This document shows, one piece after another, positions 17,572 to 27,242 of a stretch of DNA of 64,000 nt. This stretch comes from Mycobacterium sp. PO1 (GTDB taxonomy: Bacteria; Actinomycetota; Actinomycetes; Mycobacteriales; Mycobacteriaceae), in contig NZ_BLTG01000021.1 of the NCBI RefSeq assembly GCF_017312405.1, forward strand, positions 62,001-126,000. The letters run 5' to 3'. The first letter of the stretch is position 1. Each line of letters opens with the position of its first letter. The translations under genes and the position numbers were made by a program. Under the pieces are notes generated by a model, which had not been told where the DNA came from, searched no databases, and saw only the letters and a program-made list of their open reading frames with translations.

Positions 17572-19200
17572 TCACGCCAGCTTGAATCCGGCGTAGCCCG
17601 CATCGGCGATGTCATCGCACCGCCGCCGGTACTCCGGAATCCCCGCGGTGTAGCCCATGTACATGCGCTTCTTGCCGGGAACGTTGCCGCCGTTGTACCA
17701 GGATCGACAGTTCGGGTGTAGGAGCACGGTGGGCGCGACGAGTGCGGTGGCCTGCTCGATCCACTCCTGTTGCGCCTCGGGCAGCGCCTCGATCGTGCGG
17801 AAGCCGTGTTCGCGCAGCTACGACACGCAGGCACCGATCCATTCCACGTTCTGCTCCATGGCAGCCACGAAATTGGCTGCTGCCGAGGGGCTTCCGGGTC
17901 CCTGGATGGTGAACAGGTTCGGGAAGCCTGCTACCGCCAGACCGAGATAACTCAACGGCCCCTCCTCGGTCCAGAATTCTCGCAGCGACGCGCCGCCCCG
18001 ACCCCGGACATCGATCCGGTTCAGCGCACCGGTCATCGCGTCGAATCCCGTGGCGTAGACGATCACGTCGAGTTCGTGCAGGCCAGTCGCGGTCTGGATT
18101 CCGTTTGGGCACACCGACTCGATCGGGTCGGTCCGCAGGTCGACCAGGGTGACGTCGTCCCGGTTGAAGGTCTCGTAGTAGCCCTGGTCGATGATCGGCC
18201 GCTTGCAGGCGAACGGATGACTCGGGGTCAGCGCCCGCGCTGTCTGAGGGTCGTCGACGATGCGCGCGATGGCTTGGCCGTACAGTTCGGCGGCCATCTG
18301 GTTGGCCTCGATGTCGAAGAACAGATCACCCCAGTTCAGCGCTCCCATGATGCCGTCGGTCTCGACCGCTTCCGCCCGCTCCTCGGCCGACGCCTCCTTC
18401 AGCGGCGGTTTGGCCAGCATGTCCAGCAGCACCGAGAAGGCGCTCAGCCGCGCCGCCCCGACCGGGTGTTCGCGCTGCGCCGCACGGATCTGGGGGTAGC
18501 TCGCCTTGAGCTCGTCGAGTTCGCCCGGCTCGAACGCGCGAACGTGCCAGGGCAGCGTGTACGCGGGTGAGCGCTGAAAAACGCTGAGGTGCTCGGCTTC
18601 CCGGGCCACCACCGGGATCAGTTGGACGCCGGTGGACCCGGTGCCGATGACGCCGACCCGCTTGCCGGAAAGGTCCACCACACCGTCGGGCCACCTGCTG
18701 GTGTGCAGCGAAGTGCCCGTGAAGCGGTCCATCCCGGGGATCGTGGGTTCCAGCGGCACCGAGAGAATGCCGGTGGCCGCGACGACGAACGGCGCGGCCA
18801 CCGCGGCACCGCCCTCGGTGTGCACGGTCCACTCGGCTGCCTCGTCGCTGTAGGACATGGCCACGACGGCGGTGTCGAAGTCGATGTCCCGCCGCAGGTC
18901 GAGCCGGTCGGCCACGAAGTTGAGATAGGCCTCGATCTCGGGCTGGGCGGACATGGTCTCCGTCCACACCCACTCCTGCTGGATCTCTTCGGAGAACGAG
19001 TAGGAGTACTCGATGCTCTCGATGTCACACCGTGCGCCGGGGTAGCGGTTGACCAACCAGGTGCCACCGACCGCATGCGCCTTCTCCAGCACGCGAACCC
19101 GCAGACCGAGTTCGCGCAGATGATGCAGCGCGTAGAGACCGGAAAACCCGGCGCCGACGACGATCACGTCGAAGCGTGCGATGTCTCCGTCGATCGTCAT
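17572..19200 (-). pseudogene. Flavin-containing (Baeyer-Villiger-type) monooxygenase interrupted by an in-frame TAG
   Basis: The frame opens at ATG 19200 with a FAD-binding motif VVGAGFSG (about 14-21), continues through FTGTSLHTSRW (a Baeyer-Villiger-type fingerprint variant) and a second Rossmann site VGVIGTGSTGVQ, then meets TAG at 17818-17820 (codon 461). Beyond that stop, the same frame continues without interruption to TGA at 17572, giving the expected family C-terminus: LREHGFRTIEA, then CRSWYNGGNVPGKKRMYMGY. No frameshift is needed; one base change (TAC to TAG, Tyr to stop) explains it. The gene is either recently inactivated, read through, or mis-sequenced. Divergent from the Rieske gene across operator site 2. 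Confidence 0.85.
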
Positions 19201-19237
19201 TGTTCCTCCGACCTGGATCGGGTGGCTTCGGGCAGGC

Positions 19238-19256
19238 TACTGTGACTCTTACAGTA
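19238..19256 (+). promoter_or_regulatory. 19-bp palindromic operator candidate (site 2)
   Basis: TACTGTGA-CTC-TTACAGTA, with 15 of 16 arm positions matching the shared palindrome, sits between the divergent monooxygenase (start 19200) and Rieske (start 19319) genes. Confidence 0.75.
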
Positions 19257-19318
19257 TCGTCGCCCATAGCGGCTGGGCAGCGGATCGGCCGGATTCTGCG
19301 TCGAGGCAGCAGGGAGGC

Positions 19319-20356
19319 ATGGTGAAGGTTCCGTTCACGTGGAAGGTCACCGGATGGTTCATGATCGGCTGGTCCGCGGAGTTCGGGGACCAGTCGGTGC
19401 GTCCGCTGCGCTTTCTCGGCGAGGATCTGGTCGCCTACCGCGACGAGTCGGGAGGCTTGCACGTACTCGAGGCGCACTGCCGGCATCTGGGTGCGCACAT
19501 CGGCCATGGCGGCAAGGTCGTGGGGGAATGCGTCGAATGCCCGTTCCACGGATGGCGCTGGGGCCCGGACGGCACCAACCGTCACATCCCCTACCAGCCG
19601 GACCGGCCCAACCGCGCGCTGCGGTTGCGGTCGTACCCGGTACAGGAGCAGTACGGCTGCGTGTTCATGTGGTACCAGCCGCAGGGCAAGGAGCCGCAGT
19701 GGGAGCTGCCCGACCTCTTCCACAAGTTCCCCCAGTTCGAGACCGACCCGGACGCCTACTACCGGCCCTATCCGGAGTTCTCCAGCCGCGCCGACGCGAT
19801 CCCCGTGCACCCGCAGATCGTCGCCGAGAACGGTCCGGACAGCTCACACTTCCGCTATGTGCACGGCGCGACCGTGACCCCGGTGTGTCTGCATTGGGAG
19901 CACGTCGGCGAGGAGTGGCGTTTCCTCACCGGCTGGCCGGACGTCACCAGTGACGACCCGACCACGATGGCGTTGCGGATCCACAGCCACTTCTCCGGTT
20001 TGGGCTTTGCGGTGAGCGCATTCGAGGGCTCGTCGAACCACCGTCTGATTTTCGCCTGCACACCCGTCGACGACGAGGTGTCGGACATGTTCTATTCGAT
20101 CTGGTGGCCCAAGGTCGCCGGCGAGACGTCCGACATTCCTCCGGATGAGGTGCGCGCCAAGGTCGAACGTCAGTTCCTCAAGACGGTGTGGGAGGACTGT
20201 GACATCTGGCGCCATCAGCGCTACATCGAGAATCCGCCACTGGCGAAGGTCGACGCCAAGCCCTACATGGCGCTGCGCAGATGGGCGCAGCAGTTCTACG
20301 AGATTCCTGCCCACCCTCCCGCCGGGGTCACCGCCGACTCTGCGGCCCGCACATGA
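19319..20356 (+). CDS. Rieske non-heme iron oxygenase, KshA-like
   Basis: A 345-residue oxygenase component. The Rieske [2Fe-2S] ligands are C54/H56 (HCRHLG) and C74/H77 (CPFHGW); the catalytic iron site is N171, D174, H177 and H182 in ENGPDSSHFRYVHGA. The overall plan resembles KshA, the oxygenase of 3-ketosteroid 9-alpha-hydroxylase, but it is shorter and the substrate is not shown. The start is ATG 19319, with GTG 19322 as an alternative; AGGGAGG at 19311-19317 fits the GTG spacing better. No reductase gene is adjacent, so the ferredoxin reductase must come from elsewhere. Confidence 0.9.
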   Translation: MVKVPFTWKVTGWFMIGWSAEFGDQSVRPLRFLGEDLVAYRDESGGLHVLEAHCRHLGAHIGHGGKVVGECVECPFHGWRWGPDGTNRHIPYQPDRPNRALRLRSYPVQEQYGCVFMWYQPQGKEPQWELPDLFHKFPQFETDPDAYYRPYPEFSSRADAIPVHPQIVAENGPDSSHFRYVHGATVTPVCLHWEHVGEEWRFLTGWPDVTSDDPTTMALRIHSHFSGLGFAVSAFEGSSNHRLIFACTPVDDEVSDMFYSIWWPKVAGETSDIPPDEVRAKVERQFLKTVWEDCDIWRHQRYIENPPLAKVDAKPYMALRRWAQQFYEIPAHPPAGVTADSAART

Positions 20357-20492
20357 GTCGGCAGCACGCTGTCACTCCTGCCCACCGTGACCACCACCGA
20401 CGACCTCATCGGCGCGTGGACGCCATGACTTCGACCATACACCTCCCGGCCAAGTGTCCACCCGCCGATCGGCGACGTTTACAGTTCCTGTC

Positions 20493-22145
20493 ATGACCGA
20501 CCCGATCGAGTTCACCGTGCCCGCCGCCGCCGACGCCGTCGCTGCTGTCATCGGCGATCGGGAGTTCATCATCCAGGGCGACCGCCGGTTCACCTACGCA
20601 CAGATCGTCGAGCGCTCCAACCGACTGGCCGGGTATCTGCATTCGCGGGGCTTGGGGTGCCACACCGAACGCGGCCAGCTGGCCGGCCATGAAGTCGGGC
20701 AGGACTTGCTCGGCATCTATGCCCACAACGGACCCGAGTACGTCGAAGGCATGTTGGGCGCCTGGCGTGCACGGGTCGCCCCGTTCAACGTCAACTACCG
20801 CTACGTCAAGAGTGAGCTGCAGTATCTGTTGTCCGATGCGGGGGCGTCGGCGCTGCTCTACCACGCCGCGTTCGCACCGCGGCTGGCCGAGGTGCTGGCA
20901 GACCTGCCTGGGCTCGAGGTCCTGATCCAGATCGCCGACGAGTCGGGGAACGAATTGTTGCCCGGCGCGGTCGACTACGAGTCGATCGTGGCCGAGGGGC
21001 CGGCGACGGCGCCGCCGGTGCAACCATCACCCGATGACCTCTACGTGCTCTACACCGGAGGGACGACCGGTATGCCCAAGGGCGTGCTGTGGCGTCAGCA
21101 CGACATCTTCGTGGCGTCATTCGGGGGGCGCAGCCTCTACACCGGCGAGCTGGCCACCACCTACGAGGAGATCGCCGCGCGGTGTACCGACTCGCCGGGT
21201 ACCACGCTGCTGGTGCTACCGCCGCTGATGCACGGCGCCGCGCAGTGGGCGGTCTTCACGGCGATGAATACCGGCCAGTCCGTGGTGTTTTCACAGGTGA
21301 CCAGCCACCTCGACGTCGACGACGTGGTGCGCACGATCGAGCGCGAGAAGGTCCTGGCCGTCACGGTCGTGGGCGACGCGATGGCGCGGCCGCTGGCCGA
21401 CGCGCTGGAGCGCAGCACAGCCGACCTGTCCTCACTGGCCGTGGTGGCCAACGGAGGCGCGCAACTGACCCCGACGGCCAAGCAGCGCCTGATCGACGCC
21501 AAGCCCAACATGATGGTCGTCGACGGTGTCGGCTCCAGCGAGACCGGCGCCCAGATGACGCACATGTCCGCACCGGGTGCGGTGTCGACCGGCACGTTCA
21601 CCGCCGGGCCGGACACCTTCGTCGCCGCCGAGGACCTCGGCTCCATTCTCGAGCCGGGCCACGAGGGGATGGGCTGGCTGGCGCAGCGCGGCTATGTCCC
21701 GCTGGGCTACAAGGGCGACGCCGCCAAGACCGCCGCGACGTTCCCCGTCATCGACGGGGTGCGCTATTCCGTTCCCGGGGACCGTGCGCGGCATCTCGCC
21801 GACGGAGCGATCGAGCTGCTCGGCCGCGACTCGGTCACGATCAACTCCGGCGGCGAGAAGATCTTCGCCGAAGAGGTCGAATCGGCGATCCTGTCTCACC
21901 CCGCCGTGGCCGACGTGGTGGTCGCCGGTCGGCCCAGCGACCGCTGGGGGCAGGAGGTGGTGGCCGTCGTGGCGTTGGCCGGCGGCGCCGAGGCCACGGA
22001 ACAGGAGCTCGTCGACCACGCCGCGGCCGTCCTCGCGCGCTACAAGCTCCCCAAAGCCGTCGTGTTCCGCCCTGCCATCGAGCGCAGCCCGGCCGGCAAG
22101 GCGGACTACCGGTGGGCCCGAGAGCAGGCCGTCGGCGGTTCCTGA
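20493..22145 (+). CDS. AMP-forming acyl-CoA synthetase (FadD-type)
   Basis: A 550-residue ANL-superfamily enzyme that adenylates a carboxylic acid and transfers it to CoA. The P-loop YTGGTTGMPKGV, the aryl/acyl motif VDGVGSSETG, the hinge region LLGRDSVTINSGGEKIF and the A10 lysine in RSPAGKADYRW are all present. The VLWRQHDIFVASFGG stretch places it with steroid/alicyclic-acid FadD proteins (FadD19/FadD17-like) and with the paralogue at 33595-35223. ATG 20493 is chosen for its family-typical N-terminus. A half-copy of the palindrome (TTACAGTT, 20479-20486) lies just upstream. Confidence 0.92.
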   Translation: MTDPIEFTVPAAADAVAAVIGDREFIIQGDRRFTYAQIVERSNRLAGYLHSRGLGCHTERGQLAGHEVGQDLLGIYAHNGPEYVEGMLGAWRARVAPFNVNYRYVKSELQYLLSDAGASALLYHAAFAPRLAEVLADLPGLEVLIQIADESGNELLPGAVDYESIVAEGPATAPPVQPSPDDLYVLYTGGTTGMPKGVLWRQHDIFVASFGGRSLYTGELATTYEEIAARCTDSPGTTLLVLPPLMHGAAQWAVFTAMNTGQSVVFSQVTSHLDVDDVVRTIEREKVLAVTVVGDAMARPLADALERSTADLSSLAVVANGGAQLTPTAKQRLIDAKPNMMVVDGVGSSETGAQMTHMSAPGAVSTGTFTAGPDTFVAAEDLGSILEPGHEGMGWLAQRGYVPLGYKGDAAKTAATFPVIDGVRYSVPGDRARHLADGAIELLGRDSVTINSGGEKIFAEEVESAILSHPAVADVVVAGRPSDRWGQEVVAVVALAGGAEATEQELVDHAAAVLARYKLPKAVVFRPAIERSPAGKADYRWAREQAVGGS

Positions 22146-22275
22146 GTCAGCTCTTCCGGAGCCGGCGCCGGGTGCGCTCGACGAAGGACCGGAAGTCGGG
22201 ACCGTCGCACCATCTCACCCTCCACCCGCACAACCCCGCCAGGCCGAACGCCGGTGACGCGTCCTCGACACCATC

Positions 22276-22294
22276 TACTGTAAGTATTACAGTA
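22276..22294 (+). promoter_or_regulatory. 19-bp palindromic operator, perfect copy (site 3)
   Basis: TACTGTAA-GTA-TTACAGTA is a perfect 8+3+8 inverted repeat 43 bases upstream of the P450 GTG start. It is used as the reference for the other copies in the window. Confidence 0.8.
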
Positions 22295-22337
22295 TGACTT
22301 TGCAGATTGGTCGGCAGAACCGACGGGAGGCCCAGCT

Positions 22338-23558
22338 GTGCAATCGCCGGTACGAGACACCGAGATGGACGAACCCCTCGACCTGCGCGATCCCTACCCG
22401 ATGTTCGCCCGGCGACGTTGCGAAGGCGGGGTGTTCCGCGGCACGGTGATGGACTGGTCCAAGACCCCGGCCTCGATGACTCCGCAGAACGTCTACGCAG
22501 CCGTGTCGTTCGATGCGGTCAACCGGGTGTTCCGTGACGGCAAGGTGTTCAACTCGACGATCTACGACTCCACCATCGGCCTGTTCATCGGCCCGACGAT
22601 CCTGGCGATGGAGGGAAGGACGCACTGGGCACACCGCAATCTGGTTTCCGCGGCGTTCAAGTCGCGCTCGCTGGCGCGCTGGGAGCCCGAGATCGTCCGG
22701 CCGGTGGTCACCTCGCTGATCGACGAACTCGTCGACATCGGCGAGGCAGACCTGGTGCGGGACTTCACCTTCGAATTTCCCACCCGGGTGATCTCGGCGC
22801 TGCTGGGTCTCCCCCAGGAGGATCTGCCCTGGTTTCGCAAAAGGGCGGTGGCGTTGATCAGCTACGCGGTCGACTACCAGCGCGCTTTCGAGGCCTCGGC
22901 GGAGTTGGAGAACTATTTCCTCACCCTGATCGATCAACGGCGATCATCGCCGACCGAAGACATCATCGGCCACCTGGTGTCGGCTGAGATCGACGGCGAA
23001 CGGCTGACCGACGAAGCGATCTTCTCGTTCCTGCGCCTGCTGCTGCCAGCCGGGCTGGAGACCACCTACCGGTCTTCGGGCAACCTGTTGTACCTGCTGC
23101 TGACCCACCACGAGCAGTTCGACGCCGTCAACGCCGACCACAGCCTGATCGGCTCGGCGATCGAAGAAGCACTGCGCTTCGAGACGCCGCTGACCACGGT
23201 GCAGCGCTACACGAGCGAGGACACCGAGATCGACGGGGTGCCGATCGAGGCCGGCTCGGTCATCGACGTGTGCATCGGCTCGGCCAACCGCGACGAGCGC
23301 CGCTGGGAACGCTCCGAGGAGTTCGACATCTTCCGCACGCGGACCCCGCACATCTCTTTCGCCGCCGGCGAGCACACCTGCATGGGGCTGCACCTGGCCA
23401 GGATGGAGACCAGGGTCGCCGTCGAATGCCTGCTCACGAGGCTCGACGACATCCGCTTGGTCACCGACGACGACCCGCACATCCACGGCCAGCCGTTCCG
23501 GTCACCGACGGCGCTGCCGGTGACGTTCCGGTCCGCTTCCGCCCAACCCGCGAAATAG
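22338..23558 (+). CDS. Cytochrome P450
   Basis: A 406-residue P450. The heme loop FAAGEHTCMGLHLA gives C348; the I-helix motif is AGLETT at 238-243, with Glu replacing the common Asp; the ExxR pair is E277/R280. GTG 22338 follows GGGAGG at 22326-22331. It is preceded by the perfect operator copy and followed by the CoA-transferase gene, itself preceded by another copy. Two of the three P450 genes in the window thus lie beside such sites: this one directly, and the P450 at 4678 through its coupled LLM gene. Confidence 0.95.
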   Translation: MQSPVRDTEMDEPLDLRDPYPMFARRRCEGGVFRGTVMDWSKTPASMTPQNVYAAVSFDAVNRVFRDGKVFNSTIYDSTIGLFIGPTILAMEGRTHWAHRNLVSAAFKSRSLARWEPEIVRPVVTSLIDELVDIGEADLVRDFTFEFPTRVISALLGLPQEDLPWFRKRAVALISYAVDYQRAFEASAELENYFLTLIDQRRSSPTEDIIGHLVSAEIDGERLTDEAIFSFLRLLLPAGLETTYRSSGNLLYLLLTHHEQFDAVNADHSLIGSAIEEALRFETPLTTVQRYTSEDTEIDGVPIEAGSVIDVCIGSANRDERRWERSEEFDIFRTRTPHISFAAGEHTCMGLHLARMETRVAVECLLTRLDDIRLVTDDDPHIHGQPFRSPTALPVTFRSASAQPAK

Positions 23559-23653
23559 AGTTCCTGGCTATGGGTAGGCCCGGATTCACAGCCCTGGCTT
23601 CTCACTCGCGGGAGCGACTGCACGTCGATCACCTGTCACCCCACGCCCTTCAT

Positions 23654-23685
23654 GGAATTACAACGGTAACTATTACAGTAATTCC
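23654..23685 (+). promoter_or_regulatory. 19-bp palindromic operator (site 4) nested in a larger inverted repeat
   Basis: AACGGTAA-CTA-TTACAGTA (23662-23680) matches 14 of 16 arm positions. It is embedded in an outer repeat GGAATTAC (23654-23661) and GTAATTCC (23678-23685). The CoA-transferase start is 54 bases downstream. Confidence 0.7.
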
Positions 23686-23739
23686 ACCCGGCTACACTCA
23701 CGCTGCCATGGGTCGACGCCGTCGTCAGGAGGAACTTCC

Positions 23740-24963
23740 GTGATCAAGGTGATGCAGGGCGTTCGGGTTCTCGAGGTCGCACAGTTCACCTTTGTGCCCG
23801 CCGCCGGCGCGATCCTCGCGGATTGGGGCGCCGACGTCATCAAGGTCGAACACCCGGTCCGCGGCGACACCCAACGTGGCTTCGTCAACATGGGCGGATT
23901 CCAGCTCGACCCCAATCGCCATCCCCTCATCGAGCACCCCAACCGCGGCAAGCGCAGCGTGGGCATCGACGTGTCCACCCCCGAAGGCCAGGAGGTGCTC
24001 TACGAGATCGCCAAGACCGCCGATGTGTTCCTGACCAACTACATGCCCCAGGCGCGGCAGAAGAACAAGTTCGACATCGAGCACATCCGCGCGGTCAACC
24101 CGAACATCATCTACGCCCGGGGCAGCGCCTACGGGGACAAGGGCGCCGAACGACTGGTCGGAGGCTTCGACGGCACCGCGTTCTGGACCCGCAGCGGCGT
24201 CGGGCACGCGCTGACCCCCGAGGAGCTGGGCGGGGCACTGCCGCAGGGCATTCCGGCCTTCGGCGACTCGATCGGCGGAATGAACATCGCGGGCGGGATC
24301 TCCGCGGCGCTGTTCCACCGCGAACGCACCGGCGAAGCCGTCGAGATCGACGTCTCCCTGCTCAGCACCGCATGGTGGGCCGCGGGTGCGAGCGTCACCC
24401 AAGGCATGGAGACCGGCGAGACGATGCGGTCACTGATGCCCGGCACCACAACGTCGGTCAACCCGTTCATGGCCAACTATCAGACCTCCGACGGTGAAAC
24501 CATCAACCTGTGCATCGTCAGCCCGACCGGCTACATCCGCGACACGTTCGAACACCTCGGCCTGCCCGAACTTGCTGACGATCCGCGCTTCTGCGACGTA
24601 CTGCCGCTGATAAACAACGCCCAAGCGGGTGTCGAACTCATCGCTGCGGCGATCGCGGCCAAGCCGTTCGAATACTGGCGCCAGCACCTCAAGTCGATGA
24701 AAGGTCAGTGGGCGCCGTTCCAGAGCCTGGTCGATCTGGCCACCGACGAGCAGGCCATCGCCAACGACATGATCGTCGAGGTGGACGCCAACGACGGTGG
24801 CAGGCCATTCAAAGTGGTTCGGGGACCGGTGCAGTTCAACCACGAACCGCTGGAGACCACCCGCGCCCCGCAGGCATCTGAGCACACCGAAATCGTACTC
24901 ATGGAACTGGGGCTGGACTGGGACCGGATCGAGGCCCTCAAGGACGTGGGCGCCATCGCCTGA
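23740..24963 (+). CDS. CaiB/BaiF family (family III) CoA transferase
   Basis: A 407-residue family III CoA transferase or alpha-methylacyl-CoA racemase-like protein. Family marks are the opening MQGVRVLEVAQFTFVPAAGA, ILADWGADVIKVEHPVRGD, NRGKRSVGIDVSTPEGQEV and GSAYGDKGAERLVGGFDGTA, which holds the probable catalytic Asp. GTG 23740 has an AGGAGG ribosome site at 23728-23733. It may transfer CoA between acids or epimerise a 2-methylacyl-CoA, a common need in isoprenoid side-chain breakdown. A terminator hairpin starts at its stop codon. Confidence 0.9.
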   Translation: MIKVMQGVRVLEVAQFTFVPAAGAILADWGADVIKVEHPVRGDTQRGFVNMGGFQLDPNRHPLIEHPNRGKRSVGIDVSTPEGQEVLYEIAKTADVFLTNYMPQARQKNKFDIEHIRAVNPNIIYARGSAYGDKGAERLVGGFDGTAFWTRSGVGHALTPEELGGALPQGIPAFGDSIGGMNIAGGISAALFHRERTGEAVEIDVSLLSTAWWAAGASVTQGMETGETMRSLMPGTTTSVNPFMANYQTSDGETINLCIVSPTGYIRDTFEHLGLPELADDPRFCDVLPLINNAQAGVELIAAAIAAKPFEYWRQHLKSMKGQWAPFQSLVDLATDEQAIANDMIVEVDANDGGRPFKVVRGPVQFNHEPLETTRAPQASEHTEIVLMELGLDWDRIEALKDVGAIA

Positions 24964-24984
24964 CGCGCTGCGCGTCAGGGCTTT
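24959..24984 (+). terminator. Hairpin terminator at the CoA-transferase stop
   Basis: CCTGACGCG-CTG-CGCGTCAGG (24959-24979) is a perfect 9-bp stem with a 3-base loop that includes the stop codon; GCTTTT follows. It separates the convergent CoA-transferase and molybdoenzyme genes. Confidence 0.65.
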
Positions 24985-27197
24985 TCAAGGCCTGCCAGGG
25001 CGGAATTCGCCTTGTCGAGGCGCACCGGTACCCCCGTCAACCAGGCCATCCCGGACAACGCCTCCACGTCGTCGGGATCGCTGGAGGTCAGCTGGTTGAC
25101 GTTGGCGCCGCCTGCGCGGTTGGCCAACCGCCACCCGCCGGTCCCTCTGTGACCCCAGCCGTGCGGCACCGCGATGACGCCGGGCACGATGTCCTTGGTC
25201 ACGCAGACCTGGACGTTGATCTGACCGTAAGGCGAACTGACCGTCACCTCGGCCCCGTCGCTGATGTCCAATTCGGCGGCATCATCAGCGTTGATCAACC
25301 CGTGCTGGCCGCGATCACCGCGCATGAGCAGCGGCGCGTTGTGCATCCACGAGTTCTCCGAACGGGTTTCGCGCATACCGATCATCCGCAGCGGAAAGCC
25401 CTCGGGTTCCGTGCGGCGGGCCATCCCGGCGATCTCGGCGGCGATGTCCTGGTGGGCGAGCCGGATCCGGCGCTTCGGATAGCCGATCACCGAACCGAGG
25501 ACACCGGTGGCCAGGTTATCGTCGAGGACCGTTCCGTGGGCGTGTTCTGCGGTGAGCCGGTCGAACGTCAGACCGCTGCGGCGCAATCCGAAACGGTCAC
25601 CGCCCGCGCAGACCCGGATCACGCCGTCGGCGAACCTGCGAGGTGTGAACTCGATGCCGACCCGGCGCAGCAACCGGTTGGCCGCACCGAACATCGTGAA
25701 CACCGTCGATTCACCGTTCAGGCGTCCGATCAGGTCACCGATGATCTCCCACTCCTGGCGCGCCTGCCCGGGCGGTTCGACGACGGCCTCGGTGGCCTGA
25801 CGAAACGGCGTGGCCTGGAACATCTGGAAGGTCAGCGGGAAATCGTCGCGTTCGTACATCGTGGTGACCGGCAGCACGTAGTCGCAGTGCGCGGTGGTCT
25901 CGGTGAGGTAGAAGTCCAGCGCCACCGACAATTCGACCGACTCCAACGCCGACTCCAGCTCTGGACCGTTGGGTACCGACAGCACCGGGTTGCCGGCGCT
26001 GATGAACATCGCCCGGATCTGGCGCTGCCCCGGGGTGAGCATCTCCTTGGCCATCAGCGCGGCCGGCTCGGAGCCGATCACCGAGCGGAAACCGCCGATG
26101 CGCGAACGCCGCCGCCGGTAGGTGCGCCGCAACGCCGCGCCCATCGCGATGTTCACCAGCCGCTGACCGGGCAGCCCGAGACTGCCGAACACCGACCCGC
26201 CCGGCACATCGAGGTTGCCCGCCACCAGGTTGACCACATCGATCAGATACGAGGTCAGGGTGCCGTGGCGCCCGACGCAGGTGCCCAGCCGCCCGTAGAT
26301 CGCCGCGCGCGGCGTGGCGGCGAGGTCTCGCGCCAGCGCACGCACCACGTCGGGCTCGATGCCGGTGTGCCGCTGGGTGGTCTCGGGCGCGAAGGACGCC
26401 ACCAGCGCGCGCAGCCAGCCCAGCCCGTCGGCCTGCGCGCCGATCCGCCGCTCGTCGACGAGGTTCTCGTCGAACATCACCTGCAGCAACGACAGCAGCA
26501 GATAGGCGTCGGTGTCCGGCACGATCCCGCACCATTCGAACGCCGCAGCCGTCTCGGTCCGTCGTGGATCGACCACCACCACCCGCCCGCCGCGTTTGAC
26601 GACGTCGTTCATCCGGTCCTTGATCCGCGGCGCGGTCAGGAAGCTGCCGTGTGAGACAACCGGATTCGCGCCGATCACGACCAGAAGGTCGACGCGGTTC
26701 AGGTCCGGTATTGGTACCGAGATCGGGGTGCCGTAGAGCAGTTGGCTGGCCATCAGCCGGCTGTTGGTGTCCTGCGAGGAAGCCGTGTAGAAGTGCGTGC
26801 CGCGGCCCAGCCCCTTGATGAACGCCAGGATCGACAGCACGTGGGCATAGCTGAACGCCCCCGGATTACCCATGTACCAGCCGACCGCGCCCGGCCCGTG
26901 CTCGCCCACGATGCGCGAGAGGCGGTTGGCGATATCGGTCATCGCCTCGTCCCAGCCGACTTGTTCGAAACCGGTGGGAGTGCGCCGCAGCGGCATGGTG
27001 ACCCGGTCGGGGTCGTTGACCACCTCGGTGAAGGCGATGCCTTTCTGGCACGCGAATCCGGTGGACAGCGGGTGGTCCCTGTCGGGTCGCAACGCAACGA
27101 GCCGGCCGTCTTCGACGGTGGCAACCATGCCGCACAGCGGCTCACAGATGCGGCAGAACGTCACCTTGTGTTCGATGTTGGTGGTGGTGTCGGCCAT
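24975..27197 (-). CDS. Molybdopterin oxidoreductase with N-terminal [4Fe-4S] site
   Basis: A 740-residue DMSO-reductase-superfamily enzyme. The N-terminal cluster motif is C15-x2-C18-x3-C22-x27-C50 (FCRICEPLCG, then ACQKG), followed by the bis-molybdopterin domains (GWDEAMTDIANRL, YMGNPGAF, RVVVVDPRRTETA) and a C-terminal molydopterin-dinucleotide domain ending in a VPHGWGHRGTGG stretch. It has no twin-arginine signal, so it should be cytoplasmic. It resembles mycobacterial Rv0197-type oxidoreductases as I recall them; the substrate is unknown. ATG 27197 is preferred over upstream in-frame codons because AAGGTGG precedes it and the family begins here. Confidence 0.88.
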   Translation of the reverse strand: MADTTTNIEHKVTFCRICEPLCGMVATVEDGRLVALRPDRDHPLSTGFACQKGIAFTEVVNDPDRVTMPLRRTPTGFEQVGWDEAMTDIANRLSRIVGEHGPGAVGWYMGNPGAFSYAHVLSILAFIKGLGRGTHFYTASSQDTNSRLMASQLLYGTPISVPIPDLNRVDLLVVIGANPVVSHGSFLTAPRIKDRMNDVVKRGGRVVVVDPRRTETAAAFEWCGIVPDTDAYLLLSLLQVMFDENLVDERRIGAQADGLGWLRALVASFAPETTQRHTGIEPDVVRALARDLAATPRAAIYGRLGTCVGRHGTLTSYLIDVVNLVAGNLDVPGGSVFGSLGLPGQRLVNIAMGAALRRTYRRRRSRIGGFRSVIGSEPAALMAKEMLTPGQRQIRAMFISAGNPVLSVPNGPELESALESVELSVALDFYLTETTAHCDYVLPVTTMYERDDFPLTFQMFQATPFRQATEAVVEPPGQARQEWEIIGDLIGRLNGESTVFTMFGAANRLLRRVGIEFTPRRFADGVIRVCAGGDRFGLRRSGLTFDRLTAEHAHGTVLDDNLATGVLGSVIGYPKRRIRLAHQDIAAEIAGMARRTEPEGFPLRMIGMRETRSENSWMHNAPLLMRGDRGQHGLINADDAAELDISDGAEVTVSSPYGQINVQVCVTKDIVPGVIAVPHGWGHRGTGGWRLANRAGGANVNQLTSSDPDDVEALSGMAWLTGVPVRLDKANSALAGLEKP

Positions 27198-27242
27198 GTC
27201 ATCCACCTTCGCATGCAGCTGTTGGGGATAGTGTCGAAATCG

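Noticed and set aside
17612-18112. A separate 166-residue minus-strand protein in the 3' part of the monooxygenase gene
   Set aside because: It is another frame of the monooxygenase; the true frame resumes after the TAG with a recognisable family C-terminus.
20468-20486. A full copy of the 19-bp operator upstream of the acyl-CoA ligase at 20493
   Set aside because: Only the right arm (TTACAGTT) is recognisable; the left arm matches no better than chance, so it is noted as a half-site.
25149-26654. Long open frame opposite the molybdopterin oxidoreductase
   Set aside because: It is an antisense shadow typical of GC-rich genes; its His/Gln/Arg-rich protein has no family features, while the minus strand shows clear cluster and cofactor motifs.
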